The translations under genes were made by a program, and so were the position numbers. A stretch of DNA of 64,000 bases from Pirellulales bacterium (GTDB lineage Bacteria; Planctomycetota; Planctomycetia; Pirellulales; JACPPG01), in contig DASYDW010000116.1 in NCBI GenBank assembly GCA_036499395.1, forward strand, positions 1 through 64,000, read 5' to 3'. The first letter of the stretch is position 1. Each line of letters begins with the position of its first letter. The notes beneath the pieces were generated by a model that saw only the letters and a program-made list of their open reading frames with translations, was not told the origin of the DNA and ran no database searches. Below are positions 35,597 to 44,390 of the stretch, piece after piece.

Positions 35597-36706
35597 TTAC
35601 TCCATCCGGTGCCGGAAGAGCCAGGCGGCACTCGACAACGTAACCAGAGCGATAATCGCCATCGGCCAAAGGTTTGCCACGACAACGGAAAGGGGGGCGT
35701 TCTTCAAGAAAATCCCCTTCACGATCACGATGTAATAGCGGATCGGATTCGCCAAGGTCGCATACTGCAGCCAGTCCGGCATGTTCTCGATCGGGCTGGC
35801 AAACCCCGAGAGACACATCGCCGGGACCATGAATACAAAGGCGCCCAGGATGGCCTGCTGCTGCGTCTTTGCCAGGCTCGAAACAAACAACCCCACGCCG
35901 ATCACGGCGAACAGGTAAACGATCATGCTGCCATATAGGAGCAGTAACGAACCCTGGAAAGGGACGCGGAACAGGGCCACGCCCACGGCGATCATGCCGC
36001 TGGCCTGCGCGATGCCCAGAATGAGCGCCGGCACGGTCTTACCGATAATGATTTCGAGCGGCCCCAGCGGCGACACCAGCAACTGTTCGAACGTCCCCAG
36101 CTCGCGTTCGCGCGCCACCGAGAGCGCCGTGACCAGCAATCCCATCAGCGTCGTAAGGATGGCCACCAGGCTCGGAACCGTGTTCCACGTGACCGTCTGG
36201 TTGGGATTGAACCACAGCCGCCCGATGACAATGGTCGACGGCGGCGACGCCCGGGACGCCGACATAAGTTGCTGATTGTAGGTCGCGACAATCGCGTTGG
36301 CGTAGCCCTCGACGATCTGCGCCGCGTTCGAGCGGCGACCATCCAGTAGCAACTGCACATTGGCCGGTCGATGGGCCGCCAACTCGCGGGAAAAATCAGG
36401 CTGAATGTACAAGACCACGAGCGCCGTACGCGAGTCGATGGCCGGCGCAATCTGACTCTCGTCGTCGAGATAATCGATCTCGGAAAAATTCGGCGAGCCT
36501 GAGAAGAGCGCCACGAGGTCGCGGCCATTGGTCCCCAGGTCCCGATTCAGGATCGCGATGCGGACGTTCTTGACTTCCTGCGTAGCCGCAAACGAAAAGA
36601 TTAAGAGCTCGACCAGCGGCGGTACGATCAGAATCATCCGGCTCTTTGGATCGCGCCAGACGGCGAGAAACTCTTTCACGATCAACGTATAGATGCGCTG
36701 CCACAT
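35597..36706 (-). CDS. ABC-2 type permease (YbhR/YhhJ-like)
   Basis: The 369-residue protein has one N-terminal membrane segment (about 22-42, after KEFLAVWRDPKSRMILI), a large extracytoplasmic loop (about 45-175) and five C-terminal helices with ERELGTFEQLLVSPLGPLEIIIGK, the ABC-2 coupling motif. Together with the neighbouring permease and double ATPase it forms the membrane part of a YbhFSR-like exporter. It begins 6 bases after the upstream permease stop. Confidence 0.9.
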   Translation of the reverse strand: MWQRIYTLIVKEFLAVWRDPKSRMILIVPPLVELLIFSFAATQEVKNVRIAILNRDLGTNGRDLVALFSGSPNFSEIDYLDDESQIAPAIDSRTALVVLYIQPDFSRELAAHRPANVQLLLDGRRSNAAQIVEGYANAIVATYNQQLMSASRASPPSTIVIGRLWFNPNQTVTWNTVPSLVAILTTLMGLLVTALSVARERELGTFEQLLVSPLGPLEIIIGKTVPALILGIAQASGMIAVGVALFRVPFQGSLLLLYGSMIVYLFAVIGVGLFVSSLAKTQQQAILGAFVFMVPAMCLSGFASPIENMPDWLQYATLANPIRYYIVIVKGIFLKNAPLSVVVANLWPMAIIALVTLSSAAWLFRHRME

Positions 36707-36712
36707 GGTGTC

Positions 36713-37870
36713 CTACTCCAGCCGCATCCGGGTTGAACGTATCAACAAAGCAAGTAACACCGCACCCATCGTCAATAGCGCCAACGTATTCGGGACCAAC
36801 ACCGACAGCACATCGCCGGCCAGGAACATCGTCTGCAGGCTGGCGACGAAATACCGCGGCGGCAACAAGTAGGTCGACCAGCGGATCGGCCACGGCATGG
36901 CGTCGATTTCGAAAATAAAACCTGACAGCTCGAACGCCGGCAAGAAACCACTGACCAGTGCCGCCTGGCTGGCCGCGAATTGATTGCGAGTCAATGTCGA
37001 GATCAACAGCCCCAGGGGCAACATCGCGCATAGAAATGCGGCAGAAACGATGACCAGCGCCAGAATCGAACCTCGAAACGGCACACTGAACACCCACACC
37101 GCGGCAATGACCGACAACCCCATCGCCCCCATGCCCAGCAGGAAATAGGGAAGCAACTTGCCGATCAAGAATTCCGACCGCCCGACGGGCGTCGACATCA
37201 GGGCCTCGATCGTGCCACGTTCCCACTCGCGCGCCACGACTAGCGCCGTCAGCAACGTGCCGATCAAGGTCATAATGATCGCGATCGAACCAGGAATCAG
37301 AAAGTTCTGGCTGCGCACATCGGGATTGAACCAATAGCGAGGCTCGATCGTCACCAGGCCAGGCAGCGCGCGACCGGCCACCATGCCGCTGCGCGCAACG
37401 GTTTCTTGCTCTAGCCAGTTGCTCCATACGCCTTCCACATAGTTCAAGACCAGGCCGGCCGTATTGGGATCGCTGCCATCGACCAGGACTTGCACGGGGG
37501 CCGATTCGCCACGTCCCAGGCGTTCGGCAAAATCCGCGGCCAACACGATCACCCCCTTCACGCTTCCAGCGACCAGTTCATCCTCGACGTCGCGCCGATC
37601 ATGTGCCGGAATGACATGGAAGTAAGGAGAATTGCGGAACGAGGCCAGCAAGCTGGCGGCTTCGGGATTCGATTGCTCGATCACGACGGCCACCGGTACG
37701 CGCCTCAAGTCGAGGGTCACGCCATAGCCGAAAATAAAGAGCAACAATAGCGGCAGCAGTCCAGCGATCAGATAGCTGCTTGGATCGCGGCGAATCTGCA
37801 ACGTCTCTTTACGCACCAGGCCCGCGACGCGGCGCAGCCAGGCGGCAGACCCGGTCAATGTGCTGGTCAT
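36713..37870 (-). CDS. ABC-2 type permease (YbhS-like)
   Basis: The 385-residue protein has the same layout as its neighbour at 35597-36706: an N-terminal KETLQIRRDPSSYLIAGLLP segment, a large loop and a C-terminal bundle with AREWERGTIEALMSTPVGRSEFLIGK. The two differ enough to be a heterodimer rather than a recent duplication. Its ATG overlaps the stop of the double ATPase gene by 4 bases, so translation is coupled. Confidence 0.9.
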   Translation of the reverse strand: MTSTLTGSAAWLRRVAGLVRKETLQIRRDPSSYLIAGLLPLLLLFIFGYGVTLDLRRVPVAVVIEQSNPEAASLLASFRNSPYFHVIPAHDRRDVEDELVAGSVKGVIVLAADFAERLGRGESAPVQVLVDGSDPNTAGLVLNYVEGVWSNWLEQETVARSGMVAGRALPGLVTIEPRYWFNPDVRSQNFLIPGSIAIIMTLIGTLLTALVVAREWERGTIEALMSTPVGRSEFLIGKLLPYFLLGMGAMGLSVIAAVWVFSVPFRGSILALVIVSAAFLCAMLPLGLLISTLTRNQFAASQAALVSGFLPAFELSGFIFEIDAMPWPIRWSTYLLPPRYFVASLQTMFLAGDVLSVLVPNTLALLTMGAVLLALLIRSTRMRLE

Positions 37871-39603
37871 GATGCCTCCCGTCGCTGGTCGTACGCTTCG
37901 ACGAGGTCGATGAAGGCATCTTCCAGCGTGGGCTCGGTGCGGTCGTCGCGACGGACCGACTCCTTTAAATCATCTGGCGACCCTTCGGCAATGACGTGCC
38001 CCTGGTAAACCAGGCCGATGCGATCGCAATATTCGGCTTCGTCGAGAAAATGGGTCGTGACCATCACCGTCACGCCATGATCGACCATGGCGTTGATATG
38101 CCCCCAAAATTCTCGCCGTGTCAGTGGATCCACGCCGGACGTCGGCTCGTCGAGGAACAGTACCGCCGGTTCGTGCATCAGCGCGCAGGCCAGCGCCAAC
38201 CGCTGCTTGAAACCCAGCGGCAACTCGCCGGCGTTTTGTTCCAAATAAACGCCGAGCTTGAATGCCTCGATGACACGCTCGATCGCTGCCGAGCGCCGCG
38301 AGCCGGACAGGCCATAAACGCCCGCGAAGAAATTCAGATTCTGTCGCACGCTTAGATCGGCGTAGAGCGAGAACTTTTGTGCCATGTATCCCAGCCGGCG
38401 ACGGGCACGGCCGCCCGCGCGGTACAGGTCAAAACCGGCGACACGCGCGCTGCCGGCCGTGGGGCGTAACAGGCCGCACATCATTTTGAATGTCGTCGAC
38501 TTGCCTGCACCATTGGGGCCGAGCAGACCGAAAATCTCGCCGCGACTGATACGGAACGAGATGTTGTCGGCCGCCGTAAAATCACCGAAGCGCTTCGTCA
38601 GCGACTTGGCTTCCACCATAATTTCAGTCGAGACAGCTGCGCTCGTTGTCTTTTCAACGACGGGTGCGACCTCCCCTTTTGGGCCGCCCCCCAGCAGTCC
38701 AACAAATGCATCTTCGAAACGGGGCGGCGTCGCCACCACCGAATCGGCCGAGATACCGAATGCACGCAGGTCCGGCGTTTGGCCTTCATGAGCCATCACC
38801 AGCCTGACGCTGCTCCCCTGAATGACGCCATCGATCACGCCAGGTTCGGTGAGAACTTTCGCGAGCACCTTGCGCCGCTCGGCTCCCAGATTTTGGATCA
38901 AAAAAGTGCGGCCACTGACACTATCGGTCAGTTCCTTCGGCGGGCCGTCGTAGACGACCTTTCCTTCGTTGAGCGTTAGCACCGTGGCGCAACGTTCGGC
39001 CTCGTCCAAATAGGCGGTGCTCCACACCACGCCGATGCCGGTATCGACCAGGTCGTAAACCATTTGCCACAATTCGCGGCGCGAAATCGGGTCCACTCCG
39101 ACACTCGGTTCGTCGAGCAACAACACGCGCGGCGCATGGATTAGCGAGCAAGCAAGTCCCAGCTTTTGCTTCATCCCGCCCGACAGCTTGCCTGCCAGCC
39201 GATCGGTAAATGGTCGCAGGGCCGTGAACGATAACAGTCGATCGAATGCCTGGCGGCGGGCTTCGCCGACGACCCCGCGCAGATCAGCGTACAGGTCCAG
39301 ATTCTCTTGGACGGTCAGATCTTCGTACAGACCGAAACGCTGCGGCATGTAACTAAGCACGCGGCGCACCGGCGCGAGATCGCCTGACGCATCGTATCCG
39401 CAGATACGAATTTGCCCTTCGTCGGGAACCATAAGTCCGGCGAGCAAGCGCAAGAGGGTCGTTTTCCCTGCGCCGTCGGGACCAACCAGCCCCGTCACCT
39501 GTCCCGGCTCGACGCGCATGTCGAGATGGTCGATCGCCGGCGGCGCGTCGGCGCCAAAGCGTTTCGTGATGCCCACGGCCACAGCCAATGCTTCGTCGGC
39601 CAT
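37867..39603 (-). CDS. fused double ABC ATPase (YbhF-like)
   Basis: The 578-residue protein has two nucleotide-binding domains. The first has Walker A GPDGAGKT at 41-48, signature LSGGMKQKLGLA and Walker B LLLDEP, but its switch region reads STAYLDEAER, lacking the usual His, as I recall for E. coli YbhF. The second has Walker A GPNGAGKST near residue 360, a degenerate signature LPLGFKQRLALA, Walker B LFLDEPTSGVDP and an intact TTHFLDEAEY. Each domain therefore appears to supply one intact half-site. It powers the two ABC-2 permeases encoded directly downstream. Confidence 0.93.
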   Translation of the reverse strand: MADEALAVAVGITKRFGADAPPAIDHLDMRVEPGQVTGLVGPDGAGKTTLLRLLAGLMVPDEGQIRICGYDASGDLAPVRRVLSYMPQRFGLYEDLTVQENLDLYADLRGVVGEARRQAFDRLLSFTALRPFTDRLAGKLSGGMKQKLGLACSLIHAPRVLLLDEPSVGVDPISRRELWQMVYDLVDTGIGVVWSTAYLDEAERCATVLTLNEGKVVYDGPPKELTDSVSGRTFLIQNLGAERRKVLAKVLTEPGVIDGVIQGSSVRLVMAHEGQTPDLRAFGISADSVVATPPRFEDAFVGLLGGGPKGEVAPVVEKTTSAAVSTEIMVEAKSLTKRFGDFTAADNISFRISRGEIFGLLGPNGAGKSTTFKMMCGLLRPTAGSARVAGFDLYRAGGRARRRLGYMAQKFSLYADLSVRQNLNFFAGVYGLSGSRRSAAIERVIEAFKLGVYLEQNAGELPLGFKQRLALACALMHEPAVLFLDEPTSGVDPLTRREFWGHINAMVDHGVTVMVTTHFLDEAEYCDRIGLVYQGHVIAEGSPDDLKESVRRDDRTEPTLEDAFIDLVEAYDQRREAS

Positions 39604-39608
39604 GGCGT

Positions 39609-40784
39609 TCAGTCCCGCGAGGTCAGGTCCAGCGTAACCGTGACGGGCATCCCTTGGCGCAGGCCATTGTCAGGATTGTCGACCAAAACGCGCAATCGGT
39701 AGACAAGATTCGTGCGCAGCTCACGCGTCTCGACCGTCTTGGGAGTAAACTCCGCCACCGGCGAAATAAACCCGATCCGGCCCGGATACGATTTATCCGG
39801 TTGCGAGTCCGTGGTGACGGCGGCGGCCATGCCGGGATGAATCTTACCGAGGTCGGTCTCGTTGACGTACGTGCGCACCCAGACCGGCGAAGAAAGCGTG
39901 AGCGTAAAGACCGTTTCTCCGGCCGCGACGATTGCGCCTTTTTCCCGGGCGCGGGTCAAAATGATGCCGTCGCTGGGAGCGATCAAATCGCTATCCGCCT
40001 GCCTCCGCTCGGATTGGACCACGGCCGCCTCCTCGGCGGCGAGCTGTGCGCGGGCAGCGTCGATATCCTCTTGCCGCGGCCCGATTACGGCCATCCGTTC
40101 GGACTCTTCCGAATAGTTCAAGCGAGCCCGCGCTTCGTCGAGAGCCGAGTGGGCCTGATCGAACGATTCACGGCTGACGGCCCCCTGCCCGACCAATCGC
40201 TCGGCCCGTTCGAAATCTTGCTCCGAGCGTTTTAGCGCCGCGCGCTGCTCGGCGACTTGCGCTTTGGCCGAGGCGATTTCCTCAGGGCGCGATCCATGTT
40301 CCAGCCGGGCCAGCGTCGCCTTCGCGTTGTCGCGGCGGGCGTGAGACACGCGCAGGTCATCGTCGAAATACTTCTTATCGAGCGTTGCGATGACCTGGCC
40401 CGCCTTGACCTCGTCCCCTTCATCGACCGCCAGCGACGCAATGCGACCGTCAACCTTGAAGGCCAGGTTCACCTGGCGAACGTCGATGTTCCCTTGCAGT
40501 ACGAGTTGCCGTTCGTCCTGCCGCTGTTGCTCATAGTGGTACCAGGCGTAAGCGCCCCCACCGGCGAGCGCTGCCAGCACCAGCAATACGACAATCCGCA
40601 ACCCGCGACCGCCCGAAGAATGTCCGGATCCAAGGCCGGCATCGCGTTGTTGTGCAGGTTTTGTCGAGCCTTCGCCGGCTTGCCGCGCAGATGCATCCCC
40701 CTTGGCAGTCGAATCGTCCGATCGAGGTGAGTCCGCCGGTTGCTTTCCGGCGGGTTCAGCGGGCTTACGTTTGGCGGTCGACAT
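39609..40784 (-). CDS. HlyD-family adaptor (YbhG-like)
   Basis: The 391-residue protein has a ~60-residue polar N-terminus, one membrane segment (about 64-83, RIVVLLVLAALAGGGAYAW), a lipoyl half (NIDVRQVNLAFKVDGRIA), a coiled-coil hairpin rich in Ala/Glu/Arg and the second half (DLIAPSDGIILTRAREKGAIV), followed by GMPVTVTLDL. It begins the exporter operon and lies 5 bases upstream of the double ATPase. Order adaptor-ATPase-permease-permease matches the ybhGFSR locus. Confidence 0.9.
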   Translation of the reverse strand: MSTAKRKPAEPAGKQPADSPRSDDSTAKGDASARQAGEGSTKPAQQRDAGLGSGHSSGGRGLRIVVLLVLAALAGGGAYAWYHYEQQRQDERQLVLQGNIDVRQVNLAFKVDGRIASLAVDEGDEVKAGQVIATLDKKYFDDDLRVSHARRDNAKATLARLEHGSRPEEIASAKAQVAEQRAALKRSEQDFERAERLVGQGAVSRESFDQAHSALDEARARLNYSEESERMAVIGPRQEDIDAARAQLAAEEAAVVQSERRQADSDLIAPSDGIILTRAREKGAIVAAGETVFTLTLSSPVWVRTYVNETDLGKIHPGMAAAVTTDSQPDKSYPGRIGFISPVAEFTPKTVETRELRTNLVYRLRVLVDNPDNGLRQGMPVTVTLDLTSRD

Positions 40785-40970
40785 CGAATACGTGCCTGAA
40801 AACTCGGAACGACCAACAGCGCGGGACAGTCTTGTCGCGGTGATCGCGCATACCCGCCTGCGCGGTCCTGCTGTTGTTATACTCCGGCGAGCCGGCGTGT
40901 GACCATTGGGCTACTTCCAACCTGAATGGCGCAGGCCGACACGCGTTAGCCCCAGCAGCGAGCATCATTA
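40785..40970. promoter_or_regulatory. divergent promoter region, exporter operon / DUF202 gene
   Basis: This 186-base gap is the only divergent region upstream of the YbhG-like adaptor and so should carry the main promoter of the 30.3-40.8 kb exporter cluster. I found no convincing -35/-10 pair or palindromic operator by eye, and no TetR or MarR regulator gene lies beside it. Confidence 0.35.
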
Positions 40971-41393
40971 ATGGCAAAAACGTCTGCCCGCGGTAAAGCA
41001 AACTTCTCGCCAGCCGAACCGGCCGATTCGCGGCTCCGACTGGGAATGGAAACGACGCTCTTGATTTGGATACGCACCGGGCTCGCGCTGATGGGCTTCG
41101 GATTCGTGCTGGCGCGGTTTGGGCTGTTTCTCGAAGAGTTGTCCGCACGGCAGGCGAATCCGCGGCCGTTTCATGTCTCGCTCTGGTTCGGCATCATGCT
41201 GCTTGCGCTGGGAGTGCTTGTAAATCTCTTGGCTGCTTGGATGCATCTCCCCTATTTGCGCCGCACGCGAACGGGCGAAACCGACCTGCCGCCGACCTGG
41301 AAGCTGGCTTTGGCCCTGGCCGTATTATCTGCGGTGGCCGGAGTAGCGATGGCGGTGCTGCTGATCGTGATGGATCGCTGGCCAACCTCGTAA
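40971..41393 (+). CDS. DUF202/YidH family membrane protein
   Basis: The 140-residue protein has three membrane helices. The family motif is clear: LLIWIRTGLALMGFGFVLARFG in helix 1, a short charged loop, helix 2 with SLWFGIMLLALGVLVNLLAAW, and helix 3 near the C-terminus. DUF202 proteins are small inner-membrane proteins, also found fused to polyphosphate-related SPX/VTC proteins. The role is unknown. It is divergent from the exporter operon and convergent with the peptidase gene. Confidence 0.85.
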   Translation: MAKTSARGKANFSPAEPADSRLRLGMETTLLIWIRTGLALMGFGFVLARFGLFLEELSARQANPRPFHVSLWFGIMLLALGVLVNLLAAWMHLPYLRRTRTGETDLPPTWKLALALAVLSAVAGVAMAVLLIVMDRWPTS

Positions 41394-41471
41394 CAGCAGG
41401 GCTTTCGGCAGGTTGGCCGTGAACGGGATTCACTCACTCGTCCCGGCCTGTTTCTCGGGCAACGGACGCAG

Positions 41472-42485
41472 CTATTTCCCCAGTTTGATTTCCTTCTTAC
41501 CACTCGAATCCGCGGCCGCCCGGGCCATGCCGGCCGTATTGAATTGCATCGAGATCTGGCCATCGTGATCGACCGCGATCAGCCCGCCCGTATCAGGCTC
41601 GAGGACTTTGTTGATTGCATAATCAACCGCCTGGTCCAACGGCAGGCCTTTGTACGCCATCAAGGCTGACACGTGGAAGGCAATGCTCGAGCGGATAAAG
41701 AATTCGCCGGTGCCGGTGCAGCTCACGGCGCAGGTCGCGTTATCGGCATAAGTGCCGGCACTGAGAATGGGGGAATCCCCGACGCGCCCCCATTTTTTAT
41801 TCGTTAGCCCGCCGGTCGAGGTGCCGGCCGCCAGGTTGCCCTGCTTGTCGAGGGCCACACAGCCGACGGTCCCCTTGTTCGCCTTGGCACGCTTTCGTTT
41901 TTCGCGTTCGACCGCCTCCAACCACTGCTTGCGTTTGGCTTCGGTGCTGAAGTAGCTATTCGGAACGCGTTCGATCTGCGGCCGATCGCGCATCTCGTCC
42001 GCAAAGCGTTCTGCGCCGGCGCCGATCAACAGCACGTGCGGAGTTTCCGTCATCACCAAACGGGCCAGCGAAATCGGGTTCTTAACCGTCATCAGGCCCG
42101 CCACGCCCCCCCCTTTATGCGATGCGCCATCCATGATCGAGGCGTCCAGTTCGTGCATGCCGGCGCTGTTGAAGACAGCCCCCCGGCCCGCGTTGAAAAT
42201 TGGATCATCCTCCAGTACACGGACCGTCTTCTCGACGGCATCGAGTGACGTGCCGCCATCGGCCAGGATTTTATGGCCCACCTCCAGCGCCTTGCCTAAG
42301 GCATCTTCAGTTTGTCGGCGTTCCTCGGCCGGTATCTTCTCCGGCTCGATGCCGGCTCCACCGTGAATGGCGATGGCAAATTCGATTTTGGGCATGGCTC
42401 GTTCGGCCGCGATTGAAGAGGTATTGAAAACCGCCAAAGTCAGGGCCACCAGCACGATTACGCGACTAAACCCCATTGTCGTCAT
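41472..42485 (-). CDS. secreted isoaspartyl peptidase / L-asparaginase (Ntn-hydrolase)
   Basis: The 337-residue precursor is a plant-type asparaginase. Autocleavage before Thr206 (NKG-TVGCVALD) would expose the nucleophile and yield two subunits. Supporting motifs are AIHGGAG near the start, FNAGRGAVFNSAGMHELDASIMDG, and GTSTGGLTNKKWGRVGDSPI then GAGTYADN-like SAGTYADN and a CTGTGEFFIR loop. Residues 1-26 look like a signal peptide (VIVLVALTLAVFNTSSIAA), so it probably acts in the periplasm on isoaspartyl dipeptides. The ATG at 42485 follows a G-rich ribosome-binding region; another ATG is at 42476. Confidence 0.9.
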   Translation of the reverse strand: MTTMGFSRVIVLVALTLAVFNTSSIAAERAMPKIEFAIAIHGGAGIEPEKIPAEERRQTEDALGKALEVGHKILADGGTSLDAVEKTVRVLEDDPIFNAGRGAVFNSAGMHELDASIMDGASHKGGGVAGLMTVKNPISLARLVMTETPHVLLIGAGAERFADEMRDRPQIERVPNSYFSTEAKRKQWLEAVEREKRKRAKANKGTVGCVALDKQGNLAAGTSTGGLTNKKWGRVGDSPILSAGTYADNATCAVSCTGTGEFFIRSSIAFHVSALMAYKGLPLDQAVDYAINKVLEPDTGGLIAVDHDGQISMQFNTAGMARAAADSSGKKEIKLGK

Positions 42486-42606
42486 ATTCCCATCCCCAGG
42501 CGACTCGTGAAATTCGTGTATCCACGGCTCTCGACAAGTTACAATCATCGCCAGCGCGCAGCCAGGGGGCAGCGGCAATCGATGCACAATCTATCAGGCG
42601 CGGCAC

Positions 42607-43503
42607 ATGCACAAGTACGTCGCGATCGTCTGCGTTGGCGTTTGCTATTTGGTCGGTTTCGCAGCGCCGTCCTGTGCCGAGACCGAGAGTGATCTTCTAA
42701 ACGTCGTCATTGATGCCGACCGTGCGAACGAGAAGGAACTCGGCGCCGTTGCCGTTCAGTTACGCTGGACGATCCTGCCTGATGAGAGCGCCAAGAAACT
42801 TCCCGATAAGGTCGTTAGCGAGTTTGGCAATGGCGGTCGCATTGAATTTGAAATCGCGAAAGAGCGCTCGTCTCGCACGCTTCCGCTCTTATTGGATGTC
42901 GGCTTCTTTGAATGCATCCGGCGCGATGCGAAAGGGGAACTCGCCGAACTATCTCGCCTGGAAAAAGGCCGCTGGACCGAGTTTCAGCCGGCTAGCAATC
43001 GCCTGGTGCTGTTGAGTCCCCATCAGCTGGCGCATGTTGGGCCGACAGATCCGCGTCAATTGGCCACCGACCGGCAGGGGCAGTACCTAACGGACGTGTT
43101 GACATCGGAGAAGGTTGCGAAGGCCGAACGCTTCGACGACGAAGCGTTTGGACCGAATTCGATTCGCGTCCGGCTGCGCAACGGTTCGATCTTCGAATTC
43201 GCCTCGAACTCGCGTTTTCTTCCCGTGCATCGACGCACAATCAACAACCAAGGCGATCAGATTGATGATCTCCGCATCAGCTACCAACCTTCAGGGCGTG
43301 GTAAGTCTCTGCTGTTGAAATCAGCCACAACCAATCACACCCCGCGCGCCGCCAAACCCAGCGAGTTGGACATCTTATTCCGAGGTAAACACGTACTCAG
43401 CGTCGACGAGTTCGAATTGCTCACCAGCGACGAACTCGAGCAACGAAAATTCGTGCTCCCCACCGGGTTGTTGAACCGTGATCTTTCGCGGGAACGCGAT
43501 TAG
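42607..43503 (+). CDS. secreted protein of unknown function
   Basis: The 298-residue product has a signal peptide (MHKYVAIVCVGVCYLVGFAA, ending SCAE). The rest is a mixed alpha/beta, charged chain with no motif I recognise. Two thirds along is SIRVRLRNGSIFEFASNSRFLPVHRR, beta-rich. It lies divergent from the asparaginase with a 121-base gap and has no strong Shine-Dalgarno. Expected location is the periplasm or the paryphoplasm. Confidence 0.7.
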   Translation: MHKYVAIVCVGVCYLVGFAAPSCAETESDLLNVVIDADRANEKELGAVAVQLRWTILPDESAKKLPDKVVSEFGNGGRIEFEIAKERSSRTLPLLLDVGFFECIRRDAKGELAELSRLEKGRWTEFQPASNRLVLLSPHQLAHVGPTDPRQLATDRQGQYLTDVLTSEKVAKAERFDDEAFGPNSIRVRLRNGSIFEFASNSRFLPVHRRTINNQGDQIDDLRISYQPSGRGKSLLLKSATTNHTPRAAKPSELDILFRGKHVLSVDEFELLTSDELEQRKFVLPTGLLNRDLSRERD

Positions 43504-43732
43504 GCCCGGGCTTTCCCATAATTCCGAGTGCATCGAGCGAATTTCGCGATCGATGCGTAGCATGCAACCCTCGCTAGCATGCCATTCTCAGCCTACCTTG
43601 CCGACTCGTCCGCAGACACGGCAAACTCGGCTTGTCCGTTGGGCGACCATCCGCCAGAATCTGCCCCGCTCGCTGGTTGCCGTCGCGCTTCACGCGTCGC
43701 CAGCGGCCTTTCATTGGACAAGGAGGTCTCCC

Positions 43733-43942
43733 ATGGTTCGTTCGATCGTTTTTCTGGGCATCATCGGCGCGGTTCTCGTCAGCGCCGGCATTCTGCACGT
43801 CAGTTGGAATAAGGACACCGGCAGCGCCACGTTCTCCGTCGACAAGCAAAAGGCCGAGCAAGCCGCGGTGAAGGTCATCGACGAAGCCAAGGTGCTTGAA
43901 GCCAACTTGCAGAACAATCAACCGGCCCCAGCCACGAAGTAG
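43733..43942 (+). CDS. small membrane-anchored protein
   Basis: A 69-residue protein with AAGGAGG seven bases upstream of the ATG. Residues 1-22 form one hydrophobic helix (MVRSIVFLGIIGAVLVSAGIL), acting as an anchor or signal. The rest is a charged helix (VDKQKAEQAAVKVIDEAKVLEANL) with a Pro-rich end. The family is not recognised. The excellent ribosome-binding site makes it a confident gene despite its size. Confidence 0.75.
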   Translation: MVRSIVFLGIIGAVLVSAGILHVSWNKDTGSATFSVDKQKAEQAAVKVIDEAKVLEANLQNNQPAPATK

Positions 43943-44390
43943 CGCACCCCAGGGGGCGACTTTTCCAATCTGCCAAAACCTTGGCCGGGCGTGCGATCCC
44001 TGCTCGATCGAACGCCCCCGGGCCGTGCTGCGCCTTGGCTGCTCACCGCGGGCTCACAAACGGCCCTTACGGAGGTTCGAGATTACTCGATCGCAAGCCT
44101 CGGCCGCGGCCTCCGTTGCATCGCCTTTCCTAGCGCCGACTCAGACTTTTGAATCGGTTCCGGGTAATACTCTGCGCCTAAGCCCAAGCCCCGATTGATC
44201 CTCCGGTTCCAGGGCACATCTGGCTCGTCTCGCGATGTCCCGCCGAATATTCACATTCTGCTGCCTGTGCAGCCGCGTTGGCGGATTTCTTGCCTTTGCC
44301 GTGGGCTAGGTTTACATACATTGCGTAAATGTAGGAAGGAAGCGAGGATAGGCGTCGATTAACGACTCGAGTTGCCGTTACCGCTACCAA
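43943..44390. other. intergenic, no gene seen
   Basis: No supported gene in this 448-base stretch; frames here are shadows or lack ribosome-binding sites. An A/T-rich patch at about 44310-44333 (TTTACATAC ... GTAAATGTA) lies 60-80 bases before the kinase start and could be part of its promoter or an operator. Confidence 0.4.
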
